A stretch of DNA of 64,000 nucleotides. It comes from JADYZU01 sp964540965. GTDB taxonomy: Bacteria; Pseudomonadota; Alphaproteobacteria; Rhodobacterales; Rhodobacteraceae. The DNA is taken from NCBI GenBank assembly GCA_964540965.1, contig CAZIOT010000008.1, positions 124,001 through 188,000 on the forward strand, written 5' to 3'. The position numbers and the translations under genes were made by a program. The notes beneath the pieces are model-generated. The model worked only from the letters and a program-made list of their open reading frames with translations, had not been told where the DNA came from and made no database searches. Each line of letters opens with the position of its first letter. The stretch's first letter is position 1. This document shows, piece by piece, positions 34,807 through 45,047 of the stretch.

Positions 34807-35640
34807 ATGCAATTCGACCTCGCGACCCTTCGACCGAAACACAAGCCGCAGGTCATCGACCTTGTCCGGAACGCAGGTTTCGACGTATCCGATTGGGCGA
34901 ATTACGACGGCGCACCCGGTGCAAATCCGAAGTACTGCTACGAGTGGTGTTTTACCGAGGGCGACCGCTGCCTCGTCAACATATGGTTCGAGAATCTGCG
35001 CGAACGAGATGGGGCCATCGTTCAAGATCTGAACTTGCGACAATCTGCAAAGTCAGAAAGCGGACCACGGCATGCGCGTGCGCGGCGCTTGGACAAGGCT
35101 GTTCATAGTGCATATGAAAGCCGATCCGAACTGCGCGTTGTTATACTCGACCGACAAACTCGGGGCAGCGGTGGTGCGTCAGGACGGTGGCTCGACCCGA
35201 TGGCGTGGCATGTGGCAGCCTATGATGCGAGCACGGGTGCCTTCACCCTCGTCCGTGGCTCACGGCCTACGACAGGTGGCCGGGTCTGGGATGCTGCGGT
35301 TCAAGAATTCAGCGAAGGAGAGAGCCGCCGTCGCATGACGCTGCACCGCAAGCGTGAGCGTGCAGCGCGAACCGCCAGGATCGAGCAGGCGCTGAAGCTG
35401 AATGGTGGTCGGCTGTGCTGTGAGGTGCCGGGGTGTGGTTTTGACTTCCTCACTACCTATGGCGAAGAAGGGCGCGGATATGCCCATGTCCACCACAAAT
35501 TGCCTTTGGCAGAACTGCCGCGTGAAGGTGGTGTGGTGCGTCTGACAGACCTGGCAATAGTGTGTGCCAATTGCCATGCCATGATCCATCGCGGCGGTGG
35601 CTGTCGTGACATGGACGACCTTATCCCTAAGGAACCATGA
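34807..35640 (+). CDS. HNH endonuclease inserted between mccB and mccA
   Basis: A 277-residue protein. The C-terminal HNH domain has a zinc knuckle CEVPGC (about residues 204-210) and CANC (about 254-257), with the metal-finger core GYAHVHHKLPLAEL (about 223-236) and CHAMIH. The N-terminal ~130 residues contain GFDVSDWANYDGAPGANPKYCYEW, a module I recall from restriction-type HNH enzymes but cannot name. The DNA is visibly AT-richer than its neighbours (for example around 35100-35300). Its start is four bases after mccB and its stop overlaps the mccA start (ATGA), so it is translationally embedded in the operon. A restriction or defence role is inferred. Confidence 0.85.
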   Translation: MQFDLATLRPKHKPQVIDLVRNAGFDVSDWANYDGAPGANPKYCYEWCFTEGDRCLVNIWFENLRERDGAIVQDLNLRQSAKSESGPRHARARRLDKAVHSAYESRSELRVVILDRQTRGSGGASGRWLDPMAWHVAAYDASTGAFTLVRGSRPTTGGRVWDAAVQEFSEGESRRRMTLHRKRERAARTARIEQALKLNGGRLCCEVPGCGFDFLTTYGEEGRGYAHVHHKLPLAELPREGGVVRLTDLAIVCANCHAMIHRGGGCRDMDDLIPKEP

Positions 35641-37565
35641 TGTTCCACAAGATCCTGATCGCCAACCGGGGCGAGATCGCGGTCCGCGTCATCCGCACCG
35701 CCCGCGCCATGGGCATTTCCACGGTCGCGGTCCATTCCGATGCCGATGCCGGGGCGCTGCATGTGCTGATGGCCGATGAGGCGGTGGCCATCGGCGGCGC
35801 GGCCCCCGCCGACAGCTATTTGCGCGGCGACAGGATCATCGCCGCGGCGCTGGCGACCGGGGCGCAGGCGATCCATCCCGGCTATGGCTTCCTGTCGGAA
35901 AACCCCGATTTCGTCGATGCCGTCACCGCCGCCGGCCTTGTGTTCATCGGCCCCTCGGCCGCGGCGATCCGCGCCATGGGGCTGAAAGACGCGGCCAAGC
36001 GACTGATGTCGGACGCCGGGGTCCCGGTGGTGCCCGGCTGGCAGGGCGACGACCAGTCGCCCGACAACCTGGCCCGGCAGGCCGCGGCCATCGGCTTTCC
36101 GGTCCTCATCAAGGCGGTGGCGGGCGGCGGCGGCAAGGGGATGCGCCGCGTCGATGCGCCGGGCGATTTCGCCGCGGCGCTGGCCGGCGCGCAAGGAGAG
36201 GCGCAGGGCGCCTTCGGCAACGCCGCCGTCCTGATCGAGAAATGGATCGACCGGCCGCGCCATATCGAGGTGCAGGTGTTCGGCGACGGACGCGATGCCG
36301 TCCACCTGTATGAACGCGACTGTTCGCTGCAACGCCGCCACCAGAAGGTGATCGAGGAGGCGCCCGCCCCCGGCATGACCCCCGCGATGCGCGACGCCAT
36401 GGGCGCCGCCGCGGTGCGCGCCGCCCGCGCCATCGGCTATGCCGGCGCCGGCACGGTGGAATTCATCGTCGACGGATCGGACGGCCTGCGCCCCGACCGC
36501 TTCTGGTTCATGGAGATGAACACGCGGCTGCAGGTCGAACATCCGGTGACCGAGGCGGTGACCGGCCTTGATCTGGTCGAATGGCAGCTGCGCGTCGCCG
36601 CCGGCGAACCGCTGCCGCTCGCGCAAGAGGCGATCCCGCTGGCCGGCCACGCCTTCGAGGCCCGGCTTTATGCCGAGGATGTCGGCGCCGGGTTCCTGCC
36701 CGCCACCGGCACCTTGGCGCATCTCTCCTTCCCGCCCGGCATCCGCGCCGATTCGGGGGTGCGGACCGGCGACCGCATCAGCCCCTGGTATGACCCGATG
36801 ATCGCCAAGATCGTCAGCCATGGCCCGACCCGCGCCATCGCCCTGTCGCGCCTGTCGCGGGCGCTGGCCGGGACGCAGGTGGCGGGCACCACCACCAACC
36901 TCGCCTTCCTGGCCGCGCTTGCCCGCCATCCCGGCTTTGCCGCCGCTCAGGTCGACACCGGCCTGATCGGCCGCGACCTTGCCGCGCTGACCGCCACCCC
37001 GGCCCTGCCGCCGCAGGCGCTGGTCCGCGCCGCGCTGGCCCTTGGGGTCGAGGACGGCGGCGGCGCCCTTGCCGGCTTCACCCTGTGGACGCCCCTGCCG
37101 CAGACCGTGGCCTTTGCCGAAGGCAGGGTGCGGCTGACCTGCCACGGCCGCGGCCATGTCACGGCCGAGACCGGGGGGCAGGTGTTCGACGCAAGCCTTG
37201 GCCCGGACGGCTGGCGCATCGACGGCCAGCCGGCGCCCGCCGCGCTGGTCCATGCCGGCGGCGTCACCGTCTTTGGCGATCCGGCCTGGCAGCTGACCCC
37301 GCACGACCCCCTGGCCCGTGCCGCCGACAGCGATGCCGGCGACGGCATCCTGCGCGCGCCGATGCCGGGGCTGGTCAAATCGCTGGGCGTCGCCGCCGGC
37401 GACCGCGTCACCCGCGGCCAGCGCCTGGCCGTGCTCGAGGCGATGAAGATGGAACATGCCCTGACCGCCGCCGGCGACGGTCGCGTCGGCGAGACCCTTG
37501 CCGCCCCCGGCGATCAGGTCGAGGCCGGCGCCGCCCTGATCCGGCTGGAGTTCGACGATGCCTGA
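35637..37565 (+). CDS. mccA: Methylcrotonoyl-CoA carboxylase biotin-containing (alpha) subunit
   Basis: A 642-residue biotin carboxylase with C-terminal biotinyl domain. It starts MMFHKILIANRGEIAVRVIRTARAMG, has the ATP-grasp lid KAVAGGGGKGMR and catalytic EMNTRLQVEHPVTEAVTGLD, and the biotin attachment site EAMKMEH with the lysine near residue 603. It carboxylates biotin for MccB. The ribosome-binding site AAGGAACC lies in the last codons of the inserted HNH gene. It overlaps mvaB by eight bases. Confidence 0.95.
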   Translation: MMFHKILIANRGEIAVRVIRTARAMGISTVAVHSDADAGALHVLMADEAVAIGGAAPADSYLRGDRIIAAALATGAQAIHPGYGFLSENPDFVDAVTAAGLVFIGPSAAAIRAMGLKDAAKRLMSDAGVPVVPGWQGDDQSPDNLARQAAAIGFPVLIKAVAGGGGKGMRRVDAPGDFAAALAGAQGEAQGAFGNAAVLIEKWIDRPRHIEVQVFGDGRDAVHLYERDCSLQRRHQKVIEEAPAPGMTPAMRDAMGAAAVRAARAIGYAGAGTVEFIVDGSDGLRPDRFWFMEMNTRLQVEHPVTEAVTGLDLVEWQLRVAAGEPLPLAQEAIPLAGHAFEARLYAEDVGAGFLPATGTLAHLSFPPGIRADSGVRTGDRISPWYDPMIAKIVSHGPTRAIALSRLSRALAGTQVAGTTTNLAFLAALARHPGFAAAQVDTGLIGRDLAALTATPALPPQALVRAALALGVEDGGGALAGFTLWTPLPQTVAFAEGRVRLTCHGRGHVTAETGGQVFDASLGPDGWRIDGQPAPAALVHAGGVTVFGDPAWQLTPHDPLARAADSDAGDGILRAPMPGLVKSLGVAAGDRVTRGQRLAVLEAMKMEHALTAAGDGRVGETLAAPGDQVEAGAALIRLEFDDA

Positions 37566-38412
37566 CAGGGTCGAGATCGTCGAGGTCGGCCCGCGCGACG
37601 GGTTGCAGAACGAAGCGCGCCTGATCCCGGCAGCCGACAAGATCGCCCTGGTCGACCTGCTGTCGCAGGCCGGCTTTGCCCGGATCGAGGTGACCAGCTT
37701 TGTCAGCCCGAAATGGGTGCCGCAGCTGGCCGATGCGGCCGAGGTCATGGCCGGCATCGCCCGCCGCCCCGGCGTGACCTATGCCGTGCTGACCCCGAAC
37801 CTCAAGGGCTATGAGGCCGCGCGCGCCGCCGGCGCCGGCGAGGTCGCGGTCTTTGCCGCCGCCTCCGAGGCGTTCTCGCAAGCCAACCTCAACTGCTCCA
37901 TCGCCGAAAGCATCGACCGGTTCGCCCCGGTGGCGGCGGCGGCGGCGCAGGACGGCATCCGCCTGCGCGGCTATGTCTCGACCGTCACCCATTGCCCCTA
38001 TGCCGGCGCCATCGCCCCCGCCGAAGCGGCCCGCGTCGCGGCCCTGCTGCGCGATCTTGGCTGCGCCGAGGTCAGCCTGGGCGACACCCTGGGCCGCGCC
38101 CGGCCGGACGAGGTCGACGCCATGCTGCAGGCGGTGCTGTCCGAACTGCCGCCCGACCGCCTGGCCGGGCATTTCCACGACACCGCGGGCCGGGCGCTGG
38201 ACCATATCGACGTGGCCCTTGCCCGCGGGCTGCGCGTGTTCGACGCCGCGGCCGGCGGGCTGGGCGGCTGCCCCTATGCCCCCGGCGCCGCCGGCAATGT
38301 CGCGACCGAACGCGTCGCCGCGCACCTGGCCGCCCGCGGTCTTGTCACCGGGCTCGACCCCCGGATCCTCGCGCAGGCCGCCGCGCTGGCCCGCGCCCTG
38401 CGCAGCGGATAG
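37558..38412 (+). CDS. mvaB: Hydroxymethylglutaryl-CoA lyase
   Basis: A 284-residue TIM-barrel lyase that splits HMG-CoA into acetoacetate and acetyl-CoA, the last step of leucine breakdown. VGPRDGLQNE near residue 10 gives the catalytic Arg-Asp, EVTSFVSPKWVPQLADA follows, GHFHDTAG holds the metal histidines, and GGLGGCPYAPGAAGN holds the catalytic cysteine. Its start overlaps mccA by eight bases and its stop is four bases before the hydratase gene. Confidence 0.95.
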   Translation: MPDRVEIVEVGPRDGLQNEARLIPAADKIALVDLLSQAGFARIEVTSFVSPKWVPQLADAAEVMAGIARRPGVTYAVLTPNLKGYEAARAAGAGEVAVFAAASEAFSQANLNCSIAESIDRFAPVAAAAAQDGIRLRGYVSTVTHCPYAGAIAPAEAARVAALLRDLGCAEVSLGDTLGRARPDEVDAMLQAVLSELPPDRLAGHFHDTAGRALDHIDVALARGLRVFDAAAGGLGGCPYAPGAAGNVATERVAAHLAARGLVTGLDPRILAQAAALARALRSG

Positions 38413-38416
38413 GCCG

Positions 38417-39193
38417 ATGTTCGACACCCTGACCCTGACCACCGACCCGCGCGGCATCGCCACCCTGCTGCTGAACCGGCCCGACCGCCACAACGCCATG
38501 TCGGCCGCGATGATCGCCGACCTGACCGCGGCCGCCGCCCGCATCGCCGCCGATGACGGCATCCGCGCGGTGATCCTGACCGGCGCCGGCGACAGTTTCT
38601 GCGCCGGCGCCGATCTGGGCTGGATGCAGGACCAGATGGCCGCCGACAGCGCCACCCGCGCCGCCGGCGCCCGCCGCCTTGCCCTGATGCTGCGGGCGCT
38701 GAACGACCTGCCCAAACCGCTGGTCGGGCGCGTGAACGGGCCGGCCTATGGCGGCGGCCTTGGCCTGATCGCCGTCTGCGACGTGGCGGTCGCGGCGGAC
38801 ACGGCGGTCTTCGCCTTCAGCGAAACCCGCCTCGGCATCATTCCCGCCACCATCGGCCCCTATGTCACCGCCCGCATGGGCGAGGCGCGGGCGCGCGAGG
38901 TGTTCTTTTCCGCCCGCCGCTTTGCCGCGCCCGAGGCGGTGCGCCTCGGCCTGATCGCCCGCACCGCAACCGACCTCGACGCCGCGACCGAGGCCGAGGT
39001 CACCCCCTATCTCGCCACCGCCCCCGCCGCCGTCGCCCGCGCCAAGGCCCTGGTCCGAAGCCTCGGCCCCGCCATCGACGACACCGTGATCGACCGCACC
39101 GCAACCGCCCTCGTCAAAGCCTGGGAAAGCCCAGAGGCACAAGAAGGCATCACCGCGTTCTTCGAAAGGCGCAAGCCGGGCTGGCAGGTCTGA
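38417..39193 (+). CDS. Enoyl-CoA hydratase family, probable methylglutaconyl-CoA hydratase
   Basis: A 258-residue crotonase-fold protein starting MFDTLTLTTDPRGIATLLLNRPDRHNAMS. The oxyanion-hole segments are GDSFCAGADLGWMQ and VNGPAYGGGLGLIAVCD. Location between mvaB and the end of the mcc operon assigns it to hydration of 3-methylglutaconyl-CoA to HMG-CoA (AUH/LiuC role). The family contains many look-alikes, so the assignment rests on context. Confidence 0.9.
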   Translation: MFDTLTLTTDPRGIATLLLNRPDRHNAMSAAMIADLTAAAARIAADDGIRAVILTGAGDSFCAGADLGWMQDQMAADSATRAAGARRLALMLRALNDLPKPLVGRVNGPAYGGGLGLIAVCDVAVAADTAVFAFSETRLGIIPATIGPYVTARMGEARAREVFFSARRFAAPEAVRLGLIARTATDLDAATEAEVTPYLATAPAAVARAKALVRSLGPAIDDTVIDRTATALVKAWESPEAQEGITAFFERRKPGWQV

Positions 39194-39217
39194 CGGGGCG
39201 CGCCCGGCGTTCCGCCC

Positions 39218-40150
39218 CTATCCCGCGAAGGGATCCCTCGCCACCGCGCCCGCCGCCGCGCGGTATTCCGCGATCAGCCGCTCGCACAGTTCCGCGGCGC
39301 CGGGCAGGTCGCGGATGCCGCCGACGCCATGACCGGCCGACCACAGGGTTTTCCACGCCTTCGCCTCGGATCCCATGTCCAGCCCGCCATGGTGCGGCAG
39401 GTTGTCGGGGTCCAGCCCCTGCGCCACGATCGACGGCCGCAGGAAATTCGCCGCCACGCCCGAGATGTTCGGCGTGTAAAGGATGTCGGCCGCGGTCGAG
39501 GCGCGGATCATGTCCTTGAAGCCGTCCTGCACCATCGCCTCGCGCGTGGCGATGAACCTTGTGCCCAGATAGGCGAAATCGGCGCCCATCACCCGCGCCG
39601 CCAGCACCTGCGCCCCGGTGTTGATGGCGCCGCCCAGAATGATCGTGCCGTCAAAGACCTGCCGGATTTCGGCCACCAGAGCAAAGGGGTTGATGGTGCC
39701 GGAATGGCCGCCCGCCCCCGCGCTCACCGCGATGATCCCGTCGACCCCTGCCGCCGCCGCCTTTTCCGCATGCCGGCGCGAGATCACGTCATGGAACACC
39801 AGCCCGCCATAGGACTGCACCGCCTGCACCACTTCGGCCGCGGCGCCCAGCGAGGTGATGACAAGGGGCACGCGCCGCTCGACGATGGTGCGCAAATCCG
39901 CTTCGGCCCGCGGGTTGCTGCGGTGGACGATGTAATTGACGCCATACAGCGGATCGGGCCCCAGCCGCGCCTCGATCTGGTCAAGCCAGTCGGAAAACCC
40001 CGCATTGGTGCGGCAGTTCAGCGCCGGAAAGGTGCCGATCAGGCCCGAGCGGCTGACCTCGACCACCAGATCGGGGCCCGAGGTCAGAAACATCGGCGCG
40101 GCGATGGCGGGCAGGCGCAGGCGGCCCTGCAGGGCGGCGGGAATCGGCAT
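39218..40150 (-). CDS. Nitronate monooxygenase (2-nitropropane dioxygenase family)
   Basis: A 310-residue FMN-binding TIM-barrel flavoprotein. It starts MPIPAALQGRLRLPAIAAPMFLTSGPDLVVEVSRSG, and carries the active-site/flavin loop AVSAGAGGHSGTINPFAL and GGAINTGAQVLAARVMGADFAYLGTRF. The family oxidises nitronates such as propionate-3-nitronate. It is convergent with the mcc operon (24-base gap) and diverges from xdhA. Confidence 0.9.
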   Translation of the reverse strand: MPIPAALQGRLRLPAIAAPMFLTSGPDLVVEVSRSGLIGTFPALNCRTNAGFSDWLDQIEARLGPDPLYGVNYIVHRSNPRAEADLRTIVERRVPLVITSLGAAAEVVQAVQSYGGLVFHDVISRRHAEKAAAAGVDGIIAVSAGAGGHSGTINPFALVAEIRQVFDGTIILGGAINTGAQVLAARVMGADFAYLGTRFIATREAMVQDGFKDMIRASTAADILYTPNISGVAANFLRPSIVAQGLDPDNLPHHGGLDMGSEAKAWKTLWSAGHGVGGIRDLPGAAELCERLIAEYRAAAGAVARDPFAG

Positions 40151-40336
40151 GTCACCTCCGGAAAACGGGTCTGCCGCACCCTTCCCCGGCCCCGCGACGG
40201 CCGCAAGCCGGTCGATATGGGCTTGTCAATGTGACGCAGCGGCGCTTTCATCGGCAACAGCAAAGGGGCTGACGGTCTACGCCGCATCGACCGTCCACTG
40301 TCCCCCGGTCGTCAGGGTAACGCGGCAGGACAATTC

Positions 40337-41694
<1,358 letters not shown>

Positions 41695-41698
<4 letters not shown>

Positions 41699-44115
41699 GT
41701 GTGCACAAATCTCTGCCGCATGATTCCGCGCCGCTGCATGTCACCGGGCAGGCGCGCTATACCGACGACATCGCGCTGCCCGGAAACGCGCTGCATCTGG
41801 CCTTCGGCCTGTCGCCCGTCGCCCGCGGCACCATCACCGCGCTGGACCTTGGCCCGGTGCGCGCCGCGCCGGGGGTCGTTGCCGTCTATACCGCCGCGGA
41901 CGTTCCGCATGATAACGACGTGTCGCCGAACCCGGTCCCCGAGCCGATGCTGGCCGAAGGGACAGTGCATTTCGTCGGCCAGCCGATCTTCCTTGTCGTC
42001 GCCGAAAGCCACCTTGCCGCGCGCAAGGCGGCACGGCTGGCCAGGATCGAGATTGCCGAGGAACCGCCGATCCTGACGGTGGATCAGGCGCTTGCCGCCG
42101 ATGAGCGGTTCGAGGGCGGGCCGGTCATCTGGCAGAAGGGCGACGCCGAAGCGGCGCTTGCCGCCGCCCCCCACCGCCTGCAAGGCACGTTCGAGATGGG
42201 CGGGCAGGAACATTTCTACCTAGAGGGCCAGATCGCCGCCGCGCTGCCGATGGATGACGGCGGGGTGCATGTCATTTCCTCGACCCAGCATCCTTCGGAA
42301 ATCCAGCACAAGGTCGCGCATGCCCTTGGCCTGCACATGAATGCGGTGCGCATCGAATGCCGGCGGATGGGCGGCGGCTTTGGCGGCAAGGAAAGCCAGG
42401 GTAACGCGCTGGCGATGTCCTGCGCCATGGCCGCAGTCAAGACCGGGCGGCCCTGCAAGATGCGCTACGATCGCGACGACGACATGACCATCACCGGCAA
42501 GCGCCACGATTTCCGCATCAGCTATGACATCGGTTACAGCGATGACGGGCGGATCAGCGCGATGGACGTGACGCATCTGGTGCGCTGCGGCTGGTCGACC
42601 GACCTGTCGATGCCGGTGGCCGACCGGGCGATGCTGCACACCGATGCCTCCTACCTGATCCCGGCGATCCGTATCACCTCGCACCGCCTGCGGACCAACA
42701 CCCAATCGGCCACCGCCTATCGCGGCTTTGGCGGGCCGCAGGGGATACTGGGCACCGAACGGGCGATGGACCATCTGGCGCATGTGCTGGGCATGGATCC
42801 GGTGGCGATCCGGCGGCTGAACTATTACGCGCCGATGACCGGCCCGGCGCCGCATGTCGCGGCAAAGGCGGTGACGAAGCTGCCCGACGAACCGCCGTTG
42901 ACGCGGGCGTCGCAGATCACCTCGGGCACCGGCGCGACGCGGAAATTCGGCGGCGCGCATTCGCCGGCGGCCAACCGGCCGCTGCCAAATACCACGCCCT
43001 ACGGCATGGAAGTCACCGACTTCATCCTGCACGAGCTGACCGACCGCTTGCAGAAATCTGCGGATTACGCGGCGCGCAAGGCGGCAATCGCCCGCTGGAA
43101 CAGTGAAAATCCGATCCTCAAGCGCGGCATCGGCTTTTGCCCGGTGAAATTCGGTATCTCGTTCACGCTCACGCATCTCAATCAGGCAGGCGCCCTGGTC
43201 CATGTCTATGCCGATGGTTCGGTCCTGCTGAACCATGGCGGCACGGAAATGGGCCAGGGCCTGTTCCAGAAGGTGGCGCAGGTGGTGGCGGCCCGGTTCG
43301 GTATCGGTGCCGAACAGGTCAGGATCACCCCGACCGACACCGCCAAGGTGCCCAACACCTCGGCCACCGCTGCCTCCTCGGGCACCGACCTGAACGGCAT
43401 GGCGGCGCAGAACGCCGCCGACACCATCCGCGACCGCATGGCCGAATGCCTTGCCGCGCTGCATCAGGTGCCGCCCGCCACGGTCCGTTTCGCCGACGGC
43501 CATGTCGAGGTCGGGGCCGAGCGCCTGACCTTCGGTCAGGCCGCGATGCTGTGCTACCAGAACCGGGTCGGCCTGTCGGCGACCGGGTTCTACCGGACCC
43601 CGGATCTGAACTGGGACCGCGCCCGCGGCCAGGGGCGGCCGTTCTTCTATTTCGCCTATGGCGCGGCGATCAGCGAAGTGGTCATCGACACGCTGACCGG
43701 CGAAAACCGCGTGCTGCGCACCGACATCCTGCACGATTGCGGCCACAGCCTGAACCCCGCGCTCGACATCGGCCAGATCGAGGGCGCCTGGGTGCAGGGC
43801 GCCGGCTGGCTGACGACCGAGGAGCTGGTCTGGGACGGCAAGGGCCGCCTGCGCACGCATGCGCCCTCGACCTACAAGATCCCGGCCTGTTCCGACCGGC
43901 CCGAGGTGTTCAACGTCGCCCTCTGGGACGGGGAAAACCCGGTGCAGACGGTCTATCGCTCAAAGGCGGTGGGCGAGCCGCCGTTCAACCTGGGCATTTC
44001 GGCCTTCCTGGCGCTGGCCGATGCCTGCGCCGCCTGCGGCCCGCATTGGCCCGACCTGCAGGCCCCCGCCACCGCCGAAAAGGTGCTGGCGGCGGTGGAA
44101 CGGGCCCGGGGATGA
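41695..44115 (+). CDS. xdhB: Xanthine dehydrogenase molybdopterin-binding subunit
   Basis: An 806-residue molybdenum hydroxylase large subunit. It starts MSVHKSLPHDSAPLHVTGQARYTDD and contains RMGGGFGGKESQGNALAM, YRGFGGPQGILGTERAMDHLAH and GGTEMGQGLFQKVAQ, the Moco-binding segments; the catalytic glutamate lies in AVGEPPFNLG near the C-terminus. It oxidises hypoxanthine and xanthine to urate. Its ATG overlaps the xdhA stop (ATGA). Confidence 0.97.
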
Positions 44116-45047
44116 GCCTGGATCTGCCCGCACTGCGGCAGGCGGTCGCCGCACATGGCGCGGTGATCCGGGTGCTGGTGCTGCGCACCGCCGGATCGGT
44201 CCCGCGCGAGGCGGGAACGGCCATGCTGGTCTGGGACGGCGGGCAGGACGGCACCATCGGCGGCGGCACGCTCGAATGGGAGGCGATCCGGGCGGCACGG
44301 GCGATGCTGGCGGAAGCGGCACCGCGCGCGGTGCGGACGCTTCCGCTGGGCCCGGCGCTGGGCCAGTGCTGCGGCGGGTCGGTGACGCTCCTGTGGGAGC
44401 GGTTCGACCCGCAGAACCTGCCGGCCGGATTGCCCTTTGCGCGGGCGATCGCGCCCATGGCGCGTACGCCCGCGGTTGCGGCTGCACTGGCCGCATGGCG
44501 GCCGGGGCAGCCGCCGCAGGACATCGCCGGCTGGCTGGTCGAAGGGCCGCCGCTGCCGCGCCGGCCCTTGTGGATCTGGGGCGCGGGTCATGTCGGCCGG
44601 GCGCTGGTGCAGGTCCTGTCGCCCCTGCCCGAGTGGGAGATCACCTGGGCCGACATCGGCCCCGACCGTTTCCCCGAGGCGCCCGAGGTCACGGCGATTC
44701 CCGCAGCCGACCTGCCACGGCTGGCCGCCCATGTGCCGGCCGATGCCGGACACCTGATCGTCACGCTCAGCCATGACACCGACCTTGCCCTGTGCCACGC
44801 GCTGCTGAACCGCGGCTTTGCCGCCTGCGGCCTGATCGGATCGGCGACGAAATGGGCGCGATTCCGCACGCGACTGCGGCTGCTTGGTCACGACGAGGCG
44901 CGGATTTCGCGGATTGCCTGCCCGATCGGCGATCCCGCCCTGGGAAAACATCCGCAGGCCATTGCCGTAGGCGTCGCCGCCGCGTTACTGAAACAGGGAC
45001 GAGTGGCCCGGAACGAGGCTGCCGCAGGGGAGATACGAACCGGATGA
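44112..45047 (+). CDS. xdhC: Xanthine dehydrogenase accessory protein XdhC
   Basis: A 311-residue protein needed to insert the sulfurated molybdenum cofactor into XdhB. GSVPREAGTAMLVW near residue 30, LGQCCGGSVTLLWE near residue 82 and the Rossmann motif IWGAGHVGRALVQ near residue 155 are family marks. It overlaps xdhB and the downstream ATPase gene by four bases each. Confidence 0.94.
   Translation: MSLDLPALRQAVAAHGAVIRVLVLRTAGSVPREAGTAMLVWDGGQDGTIGGGTLEWEAIRAARAMLAEAAPRAVRTLPLGPALGQCCGGSVTLLWERFDPQNLPAGLPFARAIAPMARTPAVAAALAAWRPGQPPQDIAGWLVEGPPLPRRPLWIWGAGHVGRALVQVLSPLPEWEITWADIGPDRFPEAPEVTAIPAADLPRLAAHVPADAGHLIVTLSHDTDLALCHALLNRGFAACGLIGSATKWARFRTRLRLLGHDEARISRIACPIGDPALGKHPQAIAVGVAAALLKQGRVARNEAAAGEIRTG

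Noticed and set aside
34807..35640. HNH gene as part of a group II intron, homing element or transposon
   Set aside because: No intron structure, reverse transcriptase, transposase, terminal repeats or target duplications are visible, and mccB and mccA are complete on either side.
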